Assembly (NCBI GenBank): GCA_020635815.1
Contig: JACJZB010000002.1
Span: forward strand, 124,001-188,000
Direction of reading: 5' to 3'
DNA from: Flavobacteriales bacterium
GTDB lineage: Bacteria > Bacteroidota > Bacteroidia > Flavobacteriales_E > Vicingaceae
Length of the DNA stretch: 64,000 nt
A program made the translations under genes and the position numbers. A model generated the notes under the pieces. That model was not told where the DNA came from. It saw only the letters and a list, made by a program, of their open reading frames with translations, and searched no databases. Positions 8,525 through 16,792 of the stretch are shown piece after piece (positions within the stretch are counted from its first letter, which is position 1; every line of letters starts with the position of its first letter).

Positions 8525-9652
8525 TTGGCAGGCATCTATATTCATATTCCTTTCTGTAAGCAAAAATGTAGTTATTGCGACTTTCATTTTTCAACATCTT
8601 TAAAATACAAATCATCATTAATTGATGCTTTAATTAAGGAAATTGAATCAAAAAAAGGGATACTAAAAGAAAATATCTCTTCGATTTATTTTGGAGGCGG
8701 AACCCCTTCTTTGTTGAGTAATGATGATTTATTACTGATTATTGATGCCCTCAATAAAAATTATACAATTACACCAACTGTAGAAATTACGTTTGAATGT
8801 AATCCAGATGATATTTCAAAAACAAAGTTAAATCATTTAAAAAATGCTGGAATAAATCGGCTAAGTATTGGTATTCAGTCTTTTTTTGAAGAAGATTTGA
8901 AATTATTTAACAGAGCCCATAATTCAACTCAAGCTAAAAAAAGCATTTTACTGAGCCAAGATGCTGGATTTGATAACATTACTGTTGATTTAATTTATGG
9001 TTCGCCCTTGCTCACTCAACAAAAATGGGAAGACAATTTAACCCAAATTGGTAAATTAAACATCCCCCATTTATCTGCTTACACACTTACTGTAGAACCA
9101 AATACAGCTTTGCAACACCAAGTTAAAAGCAATCAAATACAATTACCTTCTGATGAACAAGCTATTGCCCAATTCAAAACACTCATTGAAATGACTGAAG
9201 GCTTTGGGTTGAATCAATATGAAATTTCAAATTTTGGTAAAGAAGATTACTATTCCTATCACAACAGTAATTATTGGAAAGGAGTTGAATATTTAGGTTT
9301 TGGGCCTTCTGCTCATTCTTATATTAACAACAAACGCATATGGAACATATCGAACAACATAAAATATATAAAGGCTATAAATGAAACTAAGAAATATTGG
9401 GAAGAAGAAGTTATTGATGAAATAACTGCTTACAACGAATATATATTAACCAGATTGAGAACCATTTGGGGTATAGAAAAGAATTACATTTCAGAGAATT
9501 TTAATTTATACATTTTCAATCATTTCATAAAAGAATTAGCACCATATTTAAAATCTTCTTACCTTCAAGTTTCAAACAATAAAATAACATTAACCAAAGA
9601 AGGAATTTTTATTGCTGATAAAATTTCTTCTGATTTATTTTTTGTAAAATGA
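8525..9652 (+). CDS. hemW: Radical SAM heme chaperone HemW
   Basis: This 375-residue protein has the HemN/HemW radical SAM fold. The N-terminus AGIYIHIPFC carries Cys11, Cys15 and Cys18 (CX3CX2C), the ligands of the SAM-binding 4Fe-4S cluster. The next residues are DF rather than the GC of true coproporphyrinogen dehydrogenase HemN, which favours HemW, a heme-binding chaperone. Further family blocks are IYFGGGTPSLL, NRLSIGIQSF and the C-terminal winged-helix-like region. Translation starts at TTG 8525, placed so that MAGIYIHIPF begins exactly where HemW proteins begin. No upstream ATG fits. The last 4 bp overlap the next gene (ATGA), so the two are probably translationally coupled. Confidence 0.88.
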   Translation: MAGIYIHIPFCKQKCSYCDFHFSTSLKYKSSLIDALIKEIESKKGILKENISSIYFGGGTPSLLSNDDLLLIIDALNKNYTITPTVEITFECNPDDISKTKLNHLKNAGINRLSIGIQSFFEEDLKLFNRAHNSTQAKKSILLSQDAGFDNITVDLIYGSPLLTQQKWEDNLTQIGKLNIPHLSAYTLTVEPNTALQHQVKSNQIQLPSDEQAIAQFKTLIEMTEGFGLNQYEISNFGKEDYYSYHNSNYWKGVEYLGFGPSAHSYINNKRIWNISNNIKYIKAINETKKYWEEEVIDEITAYNEYILTRLRTIWGIEKNYISENFNLYIFNHFIKELAPYLKSSYLQVSNNKITLTKEGIFIADKISSDLFFVK

Positions 9653-10398
9653 AAACAACAATCATTTACCGTAATACCACTTTTAATATTGATTTATCAA
9701 AACCACTCGACATTTCAATTCCTTTAAGAGGAACTAGAAAAAACGTGACTGCATGGTATGTTAGCCCTCCAGAATTTACACCTGTAATGGAAAATGGTTT
9801 TGTTGGCGATGTTAATTTAGGCGGTGCTGTAAACTTTAGAAACATTTTCTTTAATCCTCATGGTCATGGAACACATACTGAGTGTGTAGGTCACATCAGC
9901 AAAGAACCTTACACTATAAATCAATGTTTAAAACAGTTTTTTTTCTATGCCAAACTAATAACCATTAATCCATACAATGTAAATGGAGATAGTGTAATTA
10001 CTTTAGAACAAGTAGAAAAAATATGGCTAAATAATGAAGCGGATGCAATAGTAATTAGAACTATGCCAAATGGCGATAACAAATTAAAAAAACAATATTC
10101 GAGTACAAATCCAACCTACATTCACCATAAAGCAATGCAGTTTTTGGTTGATAATGGAATTCAACATTTATTGATTGATACTCCTTCTGTTGACAGAGAA
10201 GAAGATGAAGGGAAATTATTAGCTCATCATATTTTTTGGAATTACCCTAATAATCCACAACTAGATAAAACCATTACAGAACTCATTTACGTTCCAAATG
10301 AAGTCATTGATGGCTTTTATATTTTACAATTTCAAATTGCTAGTTTTGAGAATGATGCCTCTCCTAGCAAACCAATATTATATAAAATTTTAAGCTAA
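9649..10398 (+). CDS. Cyclase-family (kynurenine formamidase-like) metal hydrolase
   Basis: This 249-residue protein belongs to the cyclase/KynB-like family, shown by DISIPL near the N-terminus and the metal-binding block HGHGTHTECVGH at residues 71-82. The usual family motif is HxGTHxDxPxH. Here Asp is Glu and Pro is Val, a variant but with the His residues kept. Members hydrolyse amide or ester bonds of small cyclic or formylated substrates with Zn or Mn. The substrate here is undetermined, and no tryptophan-degradation genes are near. The start ATG overlaps the hemW stop by 4 bp. It is followed by a gap of about 75 bp with a new promoter. Confidence 0.8.
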   Translation: MKTTIIYRNTTFNIDLSKPLDISIPLRGTRKNVTAWYVSPPEFTPVMENGFVGDVNLGGAVNFRNIFFNPHGHGTHTECVGHISKEPYTINQCLKQFFFYAKLITINPYNVNGDSVITLEQVEKIWLNNEADAIVIRTMPNGDNKLKKQYSSTNPTYIHHKAMQFLVDNGIQHLLIDTPSVDREEDEGKLLAHHIFWNYPNNPQLDKTITELIYVPNEVIDGFYILQFQIASFENDASPSKPILYKILS

Positions 10399-10417
10399 AA
10401 ACTTACTATTTTTAGCC

Positions 10418-10447
10418 TTGTTTCAAATTTAAATTTTGCTATTTTTA
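10418..10447 (+). promoter_or_regulatory. Predicted Bacteroidota promoter for the Lrp/AsnC gene
   Basis: TTG at 10418-10420, a spacer of exactly 19 bp, then TATTTTTA at 10440-10447 match the TTG-N19-TAnnTTTG pattern in all but the last base. Transcription would start near 10454, about 20 nt before the ATG at 10473. Confidence 0.55.
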
Positions 10448-10472
10448 CACAAACAATAGAAAATTTCAATAA

Positions 10473-10940
10473 ATGAAACTAGATAATCTCGATTTAAAAA
10501 TTTTAAAACGTCTTCAAGAAAACGGTAAAATAACCAACCTACAACTATCTAAAGATATTGGACTATCGCCTGCACCAACATTAGAACGAGTAAAAAAATT
10601 AGAATCAAACGGTTTTATAGAAAGTTATCACGCTTTAGTTAATGAAGCTAAATTAGACCTAGGCATAACAGCTTTCATGCAAATTTCGTTGATTCGTCAG
10701 CGTGATAATGCAATAAATGACTTTATAGCTCAAATTGACAAAATTGATGAAGTGCTTGAATGTTACAATGTAACTGGTCAAGCAGATTATTTATTAAAAA
10801 TAATGGTGAGAGATATTAAACATTTCGATTATCTAGTAAAAGAGAAATTGTCACCAATAGAACAGATTTTGAACATGCACTCTATGATTGTTATTAATAA
10901 AGATAAATACTCAAAAGTGCTTCCTTACGCTTATAAATGA
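10473..10940 (+). CDS. Lrp/AsnC family transcriptional regulator
   Basis: This 155-residue protein has the two Lrp domains. The first is an N-terminal helix-turn-helix: LDLKILKRLQENGKI, then LSKDIGLSPAPTLERVKKLE as the recognition region. The second is a C-terminal RAM/ligand-binding domain, with ECYNVTGQADYLLKIMVRD. Lrp-type regulators bind DNA as octamers and respond to amino acids. Target and effector are not visible here. It has its own predicted promoter, and its stop overlaps the next gene (YjbR) by 4 bp. Bacteroidota carry several Lrp paralogues, so no specific symbol is given. Confidence 0.88.
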   Translation: MKLDNLDLKILKRLQENGKITNLQLSKDIGLSPAPTLERVKKLESNGFIESYHALVNEAKLDLGITAFMQISLIRQRDNAINDFIAQIDKIDEVLECYNVTGQADYLLKIMVRDIKHFDYLVKEKLSPIEQILNMHSMIVINKDKYSKVLPYAYK

Positions 10941-11290
10941 ATGTAGAAGATTTTCGAAATTATTGCATCTCTAAAAAAGGGGTAACTGAAAGTTTTCCAT
11001 TTGATAAAGACACTTTAGTTTTTAAAGTAATGGGTAAAATGTTTGCTCTAACTAGTGTTGATGTTTTTGATTTTATCAACCTAAAATGTGACCCTGAAAA
11101 AGCGATTGAATTACGAGAAAAGCATGAGGCTGTTAAACCTGGCTACCACATGAATAAAGCATTATGGAACTCTGTTTATGTAAACCAAGATGTTTCAGAT
11201 AAAATCATCTACCAATGGATTGACGATTCTTACAACCTTATTGTACTATCACTAACAAAAAAATTACAACTAGAATTAGAAAGCTTATAG
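10937..11290 (+). CDS. MmcQ/YjbR family protein
   Basis: This 117-residue protein is of typical YjbR length (115-120). Family hallmarks are the N-terminal FRNYCISKKGVTESFPF, the VFKVMGKMFAL strand, the central KCDPEKAIELRE and the closing HMNKALWNSVYV. The fold resembles CyaY or the MotA C-terminus and has been suggested to bind DNA, but the role is not established. It overlaps the Lrp gene by 4 bp and is followed 13 bp later by a DUF502 gene, so the three probably form an operon. Confidence 0.85.
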   Translation: MNVEDFRNYCISKKGVTESFPFDKDTLVFKVMGKMFALTSVDVFDFINLKCDPEKAIELREKHEAVKPGYHMNKALWNSVYVNQDVSDKIIYQWIDDSYNLIVLSLTKKLQLELESL

Positions 11291-11303
11291 TTACTTTTAC
11301 AAT

Positions 11304-11876
11304 ATGAAAAGATTATTAGCCTATTTTTTACAAGGATTGCTTTATACCATTCCAATTGCAGCAACTGTTTATGTTGTTTATGAAGCAATTGTTCTAATTG
11401 ATGGTATTATCCCTGTTAAAGTGCCTGGTTTAGGTATTTTAATTCTACTAATTGTAATTACCCTTATCGGGATGTTAGGTAGCACCTTAATTGTTCAACA
11501 AATTTTTAGTTTAGAACGATTACTGGATAGGATTCCATTAATTAAAATAATATATACATCAGTAAAAGATTTATTATCTGCGTTTGTTGGCAAGAAAAAA
11601 AGGTTTACAGAGCCTGTTTTAGTTCAAATGGAAGGTAACGTAGAACGGTTGGGCTTCATTACCCAAACTGATTTAACTGATTTAGGAATTTCTGCTGACA
11701 AAATTGGTGTTTATATTCCTTTCTCTTATGCTGTAACTGGGAACTTAATTATTGTTCCTAAAACTTGTGTAACTCCAATAGATGCAAACTCTGCTGATAT
11801 TATGAAATTTATTATTTCTGGAGGTGTTACAGAGTTAGATGAACATGAAGAAGATAAGGAAGAAGTTACTCATTAG
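11304..11876 (+). CDS. DUF502 family membrane protein
   Basis: This 190-residue protein has two N-terminal membrane helices, about residues 8-30 and 40-65. The DUF502 signature follows: LLDRIPLIKIIYTSVKDL and then the VGVYIPFSYAVTGN-like region (here IGVYIPFSYAVTGNL). The tail is acidic and probably cytoplasmic. DUF502 proteins are widespread inner-membrane proteins of unknown function. It is third in the Lrp-YjbR-DUF502 cluster. Its last 11 bp overlap the 3' end of the convergent lipoprotein gene, so the two transcripts would be antisense at their ends. Confidence 0.85.
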   Translation: MKRLLAYFLQGLLYTIPIAATVYVVYEAIVLIDGIIPVKVPGLGILILLIVITLIGMLGSTLIVQQIFSLERLLDRIPLIKIIYTSVKDLLSAFVGKKKRFTEPVLVQMEGNVERLGFITQTDLTDLGISADKIGVYIPFSYAVTGNLIIVPKTCVTPIDANSADIMKFIISGGVTELDEHEEDKEEVTH

Positions 11877-12357
11877 CAAAAATAGTAAAAGAGATCATCC
11901 CTTTATTTAAATTTTCAAAATCCAATTCAACCGAAGATAAGCCATCTTTACTCGACCATTCATACAGTTGGTTTGAATCAGTCTTTAACTCAAATTTACC
12001 TGTTTTTTCTATTTCTTCTTTTATTTTTTCCATTACAAGTTGTGCATCAACTTCATTATTAAAATAGGTATCTAAACCTACTTCATAACACCCTGCAACA
12101 TCAAAAAAATAGGTAATACTGTATGTCTCGTCAACTCCAATTGTGTATTCATATTCCAAATAATCTTCATCTTCTTTAATTAAAGCCGATTTGTCTTCCG
12201 TTTTTCTAATATCAGTCAACGTTTTATTTAATTCAACAACTCTCTCTGCTATTGTTTTGTTTTTAATTAATTGGTCATAATAGGTTTTTTCTTGATTGCA
12301 TCCTACAAATACAACAACTATAAACGAAATAAATAAGGTAATATTTTTCATCATCAT
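11866..12357 (-). CDS. Hypothetical lipoprotein
   Basis: This 163-residue protein has a lipoprotein signal with lipobox VFVGC, Cys about residue 20. The mature part is acidic, with no cysteine pairs of note and no family I recognise. Three consecutive ATG codons (12357, 12354, 12351) make the exact start uncertain. It overlaps the convergent DUF502 gene by 11 bp and has no operon partners. It is probably a periplasmic or outer-membrane-anchored protein. Confidence 0.65.
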   Translation of the reverse strand: MMMKNITLFISFIVVVFVGCNQEKTYYDQLIKNKTIAERVVELNKTLTDIRKTEDKSALIKEDEDYLEYEYTIGVDETYSITYFFDVAGCYEVGLDTYFNNEVDAQLVMEKIKEEIEKTGKFELKTDSNQLYEWSSKDGLSSVELDFENLNKGMISFTIFANE

Positions 12358-12436
12358 AAAATTGAATACAAATCAAATATAGGTGTTTTCATCTGTTCTT
12401 TTACGATGATTTTATTTTTTGTATTTGTTTTTAAAT

Positions 12437-12444
12437 TACATTTG
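12437..12444 (+). promoter_or_regulatory. Candidate -7 element for the EamA gene
   Basis: TACATTTG matches TAnnTTTG and lies 6 bp before the ATG at 12450, so the transcript would be nearly leaderless. TTTG at 12418-12421 could be the -33 element but is about 4 bp closer than usual. Confidence 0.4.
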
Positions 12445-12449
12445 ACGCC

Positions 12450-13325
12450 ATGCTTGAAAAGTACAAATATCACTTATGGCTACATATTACAGTCCTTATT
12501 TTTGGTCTTACAGGTGTACTTGGAAAATTAATTGAAACAGGTTCTTATCTTCTTGTATGGTATAGAGTTGGGATTGCTTTAGCTGCTCTATTAGGTTACT
12601 TTCTACTTACAAAACACTCATTAAAAGTTGACAAAAAATTGCTCGGAAAAATATTATTTGTTGGGGTCATTATTGCTGTTCATTGGGTTACTTTTTTTGA
12701 AGCAATTAAGCAATCTAATGTTTCTGTTGCTTTAGTTTGTTTTTCGAGTAGCACCTTATTCACTTCATTAATTGAACCTTTATACTTTAAACGAAAAATT
12801 AAACCCTACGAACTATTGTTTGGTTTATTAATCATCATTGGACTTTACTTTATTTTTAGTTTTGAGTTTAAATACATTACAGGAATGGTTTTAAGTGTTA
12901 TTTCAGCGGCTCTTGCCTCATGGTTTACCGTTTTAAACGGAATTCTTATCAAAAAATCAAACTCTAAAACCATCTCTTTTTATGAATTATTGGGAGCTTT
13001 TGGTATTGTTACAGTTTATCTTTTAGCGACAAACGGTGTTAATTTTTCTATCCCAACTACTGATATTAAATGGCTACTAATTTTAGGGATAATTTGTACT
13101 GCTTTTGCTTTTTTATTAAGCGTAGAAGTAATGAAAAAGATATCGCCTTATACGGTTACTATTTCTGTAAATCTTGAACCTATTTACTCGATTTTATTAG
13201 CTTTACTTATTTGGCCCGAAAGTGAAACCATGACTTATGGTTTTTACATGGGTACTTCTATTGTGATTTTAACGATTTTTTTAAACGCTTATTTTAAGAA
13301 AAGAACGAAAAAGCTTATTACTTAG
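12450..13325 (+). CDS. EamA/DMT-family permease
   Basis: This 291-residue protein has about ten hydrophobic helices in two repeated halves, as in EamA drug/metabolite transporters. LIFGLTGVLGKLI starts the first half and a second EamA half begins around residue 145. Near the end is SVNLEPIYSILLALLIWPE, the conserved Pro-containing helix of this family. Such proteins export amino acids, metabolites or nucleobases, but the substrate cannot be told. It ends 8 bp inside the convergent gene at 13318-13689. Confidence 0.85.
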   Translation: MLEKYKYHLWLHITVLIFGLTGVLGKLIETGSYLLVWYRVGIALAALLGYFLLTKHSLKVDKKLLGKILFVGVIIAVHWVTFFEAIKQSNVSVALVCFSSSTLFTSLIEPLYFKRKIKPYELLFGLLIIIGLYFIFSFEFKYITGMVLSVISAALASWFTVLNGILIKKSNSKTISFYELLGAFGIVTVYLLATNGVNFSIPTTDIKWLLILGIICTAFAFLLSVEVMKKISPYTVTISVNLEPIYSILLALLIWPESETMTYGFYMGTSIVILTIFLNAYFKKRTKKLIT

Positions 13326-13689
13326 CACTATACATTTCTTTAATTATTACCTTTTGCAATTCTCTTTTAATAATTAAATCTGCTATTACTTCATCAGTAT
13401 CAGCGTGAGCATTTTCTTTTAGTTTTCTATTTAAAAAATCTTCTTCTATATCAATTCGGTACAGTAACGACATTAATTTAATGTAATCATCATTCAACAT
13501 TTCATCAACTAAAGGTAATATCTGTTTATACAATTGCTGATAAGGAGATTCGTCTTTATCTTCTTTAAACGTAATAGTAAAATTGAACCAATTAAAATCT
13601 TTTTGAATTTGGGCTACTACTTTTTCTAATAAATCTGTGCGATTATAGTAGGATGATAAGTCGTTTAAACCAGGAATTAATTGACTCAT
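13318..13689 (-). CDS. Hypothetical protein, 123 residues
   Basis: This small, acidic, soluble, mostly helical protein has no signal peptide or membrane segment and no family I can name. It overlaps the convergent EamA gene by 8 bp. Upstream (higher coordinates) lies the large inverted-repeat element, and no clear promoter was seen. Codon use looks like the neighbours, which supports a real gene. Confidence 0.6.
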   Translation of the reverse strand: MSQLIPGLNDLSSYYNRTDLLEKVVAQIQKDFNWFNFTITFKEDKDESPYQQLYKQILPLVDEMLNDDYIKLMSLLYRIDIEEDFLNRKLKENAHADTDEVIADLIIKRELQKVIIKEMYSAK

Positions 13690-13714
13690 TTATACTAAAC
13701 AATATTTTAAATTA

Positions 13715-13997
13715 AACCACATAGATACATAGTTTTTTTTTATTTTTTTAACGTGAGTTCGATATAAGAAATCATTGTCAATTCGAGTGATTTTTCGAAG
13801 AAAAATTGTATCGAGAATCAATGATTTAAAAGCAAAAAGTTGTTCTCGATACAATTTTGAAATAAATTCGGAATCACTCGAATTGACACTTTTCTCCTTT
13901 TAAAATATTTATGTCGAACCCCATTAGGCAAATTACTGAAATATTCATTTACAAGATATTTTTGTATTAAATTCAAACCCTATATATCTATGTGGTT
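13715..13997. repeat. Long nested inverted-repeat element (MITE/REP-like), 283 bp
   Basis: Almost the whole gap between the genes ending at 13689 and 14007 is one imperfect palindrome. Outer arms of 18 bp, 13715-13732 and 13980-13997, match at 17 of 18. A middle pair, about 13754-13766 and 13909-13921 (GAGTTCGATATAA type), matches mostly. An inner arm of 15 bp is perfect (13776-13790 with 13874-13888, TGTCAATTCGAGTGA). An innermost 13-bp arm is also perfect (13805-13817 with 13843-13855, ATTGTATCGAGAA). No open reading frame lies inside. It looks like a non-autonomous dispersed repeat, and could form a large RNA or cruciform hairpin. Its origin is inferred. Confidence 0.75.
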
Positions 13998-14006
13998 AAA
14001 AAAAAA

Positions 14007-14981
14007 TTAATTTTCACGATGCATTAATTGCTTAGCAAAATCTTCAAAAACTTTTATTTTGTCGGCTGGTGCATCAATAGAATCTAAATGAGAAAGTGCA
14101 GTATTATAAAACAAATTCATTTCCTCTATTGCAGCTTTCTTAACTCCTAATGTATTAAATATTGTTTTAATACGTTCCACCTTATTTTCAGGGTTTAAAG
14201 CTGTGGATGTCAAGCAAAATTCTAATTCTTTTCGGGTATTTCCTGTAGCTAACTCTTTCGCTTTTAACAGTAAATATGTTTTTTTGTTGGCTATTACATC
14301 TCCTCCCACTTGCTTTCCAAATTTTTCAGGATCGCCATAAAGGTCTAAAATATCATCCATCAACTGAAATGCAATTCCTAGATTTTTACCAAATTCATAT
14401 ATATGGTTGGCATCATCTATTTTTGCTTCAGCCATTACAGCTCCTATTTTTAAGCTTGCTGCCAACAATACTGCTGTTTTAAGCTCTATCATTTTGAGAT
14501 AATCGTCAATTGAAACATTTTCCATTGTTTCAAAATCCATATCATATTGTTGCCCTTCACAAACCTCAACCGCAGCTTTATTAAATATGGATAATGTTTC
14601 AGGTAAAAATTGATTGTTATCTTTTGCTAATAATTGAATGGCATTCACAAACATTACATCTCCAGACAATATTGCGGTATTGGTATTCCATTTTTTAAAA
14701 ACAGTAGTTTTACCCCTTCGTAATGGTGCGTCGTCCATAATATCGTCATGAACTAAGGTAAAATTATGAAATACCTCTATGGCTAATGCTGCATTTATAG
14801 CTTTTACAACTTTTCCACCAAACAAATCATTCGACAAAAGTAATAGTGCTGGACGTATTCTTTTACCTCCTAGTGATAGCGTATATTTTATCGGTTCGTA
14901 TAATTGTTTCGGTTCTTTGTTATACTGTAATTCTTCAATTGCTTGATTGACTAAAGAAATATAATGATTGATTTTCTCCAT
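14007..14981 (-). CDS. Polyprenyl synthetase (short-chain isoprenyl diphosphate synthase)
   Basis: This 324-residue trans-prenyltransferase condenses isopentenyl diphosphate with allylic diphosphates. The first Asp-rich motif is D79-D80-I-M-D83 with the following RRGKTTVFKKW. The second is QLMDDILD at about 207-213. GGKRIRP at the N-terminus binds the diphosphate. An aromatic residue (Phe74) five positions before the first motif suggests a short product, C15 or C20, by the known chain-length rule. This is inference. It overlaps the start of the adjacent epimerase stop by one base, and the two genes are likely co-transcribed with rfbA upstream. Confidence 0.88.
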   Translation of the reverse strand: MEKINHYISLVNQAIEELQYNKEPKQLYEPIKYTLSLGGKRIRPALLLLSNDLFGGKVVKAINAALAIEVFHNFTLVHDDIMDDAPLRRGKTTVFKKWNTNTAILSGDVMFVNAIQLLAKDNNQFLPETLSIFNKAAVEVCEGQQYDMDFETMENVSIDDYLKMIELKTAVLLAASLKIGAVMAEAKIDDANHIYEFGKNLGIAFQLMDDILDLYGDPEKFGKQVGGDVIANKKTYLLLKAKELATGNTRKELEFCLTSTALNPENKVERIKTIFNTLGVKKAAIEEMNLFYNTALSHLDSIDAPADKIKVFEDFAKQLMHREN

Positions 14982-15931
14982 TAAGATAAAATATAACTTG
15001 TATCTTTTAATATCTCAGCAATCCCTTCTTCAATCGTTAATAAAGGTGTGTTACCCAGTAATTCTTTCATTTTTGTAATATCAGGATGTCTTCTGGTCAT
15101 GTCTCCCTCAGGTAACGGTGGTAAAAAAACCAATTTAGATTTTGAACCTGTTAGCTTTATAATGAGCTTAGCTAAATCAAGCACAGATGTTTCTTGATTA
15201 TTGCCAATATTTATGGTTTGATTAGCATACTCTTCAGAAAAAGTAGCCTTAATACATGCTTCTATATTATTTTTCATAAAGCAAAAAGTCCTTGTCTGCT
15301 TTCCTTCTCCATAAATTGTTATGTCTTCATCTTTTAATGCTGCATTTATAAATTTAGAAATCACAAAATCCTTACTCTGTTTAGGTCCATAAGTATTAAA
15401 AAATCGGAATATGGTAAAATCTAAACCATATTCTTGTTTATATGATTTTAAAAATGCTTCTCCTACATTCTTAACAATTGCATAAGGTAACCTAGAATTT
15501 AATGGCGTGGTTTCTTCATTTTGAGGGTATTCAACTGGTTCACCATAAACTTCTGAAGATGAAGCATACATTACCCTTTTTACACCTGTATTTTTAGATA
15601 AATCTAGAATGTTTTTTATCCCTGATATATCATTTAAAACTTTTACTGGATTTTGCAGCGTTCTTTGAACTCCAACAAGAGCCGCATAATGAAATACATA
15701 ATGAAAAGAAAAAGTATGAAACACACTAGTTATTTCTCCTATGTTGTTCACATCACATTGGATAAATTTTAGATTATTATGTACAGATATTGGTAATTTA
15801 CTCTTAGACCCCGTTTGTAGATTATCAACAACAACAACAAAATTGTTTTTATCAGCAATCAACTGCTCAACCATAGCACTTCCAACAAAACCTGCACCAC
15901 CTGTGACTAGTATGTTTTTTATATTACTCAT
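14981..15931 (-). CDS. NAD-dependent sugar nucleotide epimerase/dehydratase
   Basis: This 316-residue extended short-chain dehydrogenase has the NAD-binding TGGAGFVGS at the N-terminus, ASSSEVYGE and the catalytic YAIVK (YxxxK). FRFFNTYGP and a C-terminal MTRRHPDITKMKELLG recall UDP-glucuronate decarboxylase and dTDP-glucose 4,6-dehydratase relatives. The exact substrate cannot be assigned. I chose the ATG at 15931 (MSNIKN). A TTG six bases earlier is also open. It overlaps the rfbA 3' end by 8 bp, so it probably acts with RfbA in making an activated sugar for surface glycans. No rfbB, rfbC or rfbD is in this window. Confidence 0.82.
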   Translation of the reverse strand: MSNIKNILVTGGAGFVGSAMVEQLIADKNNFVVVVDNLQTGSKSKLPISVHNNLKFIQCDVNNIGEITSVFHTFSFHYVFHYAALVGVQRTLQNPVKVLNDISGIKNILDLSKNTGVKRVMYASSSEVYGEPVEYPQNEETTPLNSRLPYAIVKNVGEAFLKSYKQEYGLDFTIFRFFNTYGPKQSKDFVISKFINAALKDEDITIYGEGKQTRTFCFMKNNIEACIKATFSEEYANQTINIGNNQETSVLDLAKLIIKLTGSKSKLVFLPPLPEGDMTRRHPDITKMKELLGNTPLLTIEEGIAEILKDTSYILS

Positions 15932-16787
15932 TAACAATATCCATTAAGTAAGTTCCATAACCACTTTTTATTAAAGGTTTCGCCAGAGCTTCTAATTCAG
16001 CTTTGGTTATAAAACCTTTTCTATAAGCTATTTCTTCTAAGCAACCAATCTTCAGCCCTTGCCTTTCTTCTATTACTTGAACATACTGTCCTGCTTGCAT
16101 TAAGGAAGCATGTGTGCCTGTATCCAACCAAGCTGTTCCTCTATCTAAAATTCCTACTTCTAACTTTTCTCTTTCTAAGTATATTTTATTTACATCCGTA
16201 ATTTCATATTCACCTCTAGGGCTTGGTTTTAATTTTTTTGCAATTTCAATCACCTCATTATTATAAAAGTACAATCCAGGTACTGCATAATGAGATTTTG
16301 GTTTAGTAGGTTTTTCTTCGATTGAAATTGCTTTTAAACCCTTATCAAACTCCACAACACCATATCTTTCTGGGTCAGAAACATGGTATGCAAAAACAAC
16401 TCCCCCTTTAGGATTAGTTTTCTCCATTAATAATTGCTCTAAACCAGTTCCATAGAATATATTATCTCCTAAAATTAAAGCCACATTGTCATTGCCAATA
16501 AACTCCTCTCCAATAACAAAAGCTTGTGCTAATCCATTTGGGACTTCTTGTATCGCATACTCAAACTTACAGCCAAACTGAGAGCCATCACCAAGTAAAG
16601 TTTTAAAACTTGGGTTATCATGTGGAGTTGTAATAATTAAAATTTCACTAATCCCAGCACTCATTAAAACAGATATTGGGTAGTAAATCATTGGTTTATC
16701 ATAAATAGGCATTAATTGCTTACTTACTGCTAGAGTTAATGGATGGAGCCTAGTTCCTGATCCTCCGGCTAATACAATTCCTTTCAT
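15924..16787 (-). CDS. rfbA: Glucose-1-phosphate thymidylyltransferase
   Basis: This 287-residue protein makes dTDP-glucose from glucose-1-phosphate and dTTP, the first step to dTDP-rhamnose and other deoxysugars. The nucleotide-binding block is LAGGSGTRLHPLT followed by KQLMPIYDKPMIYYP. The metal and sugar region is LGDNIFYG, and there are EEKPTKPKS, TDVNKIYL and the C-terminal RGTAWLDTGTH. Length and motif order are those of RfbA/RmlA. It lies 5 bp downstream of the RND exporter gene and overlaps the epimerase, suggesting one minus-strand operon. Confidence 0.93.
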   Translation of the reverse strand: MKGIVLAGGSGTRLHPLTLAVSKQLMPIYDKPMIYYPISVLMSAGISEILIITTPHDNPSFKTLLGDGSQFGCKFEYAIQEVPNGLAQAFVIGEEFIGNDNVALILGDNIFYGTGLEQLLMEKTNPKGGVVFAYHVSDPERYGVVEFDKGLKAISIEEKPTKPKSHYAVPGLYFYNNEVIEIAKKLKPSPRGEYEITDVNKIYLEREKLEVGILDRGTAWLDTGTHASLMQAGQYVQVIEERQGLKIGCLEEIAYRKGFITKAELEALAKPLIKSGYGTYLMDIVNE

Positions 16788-16792
16788 AAATA

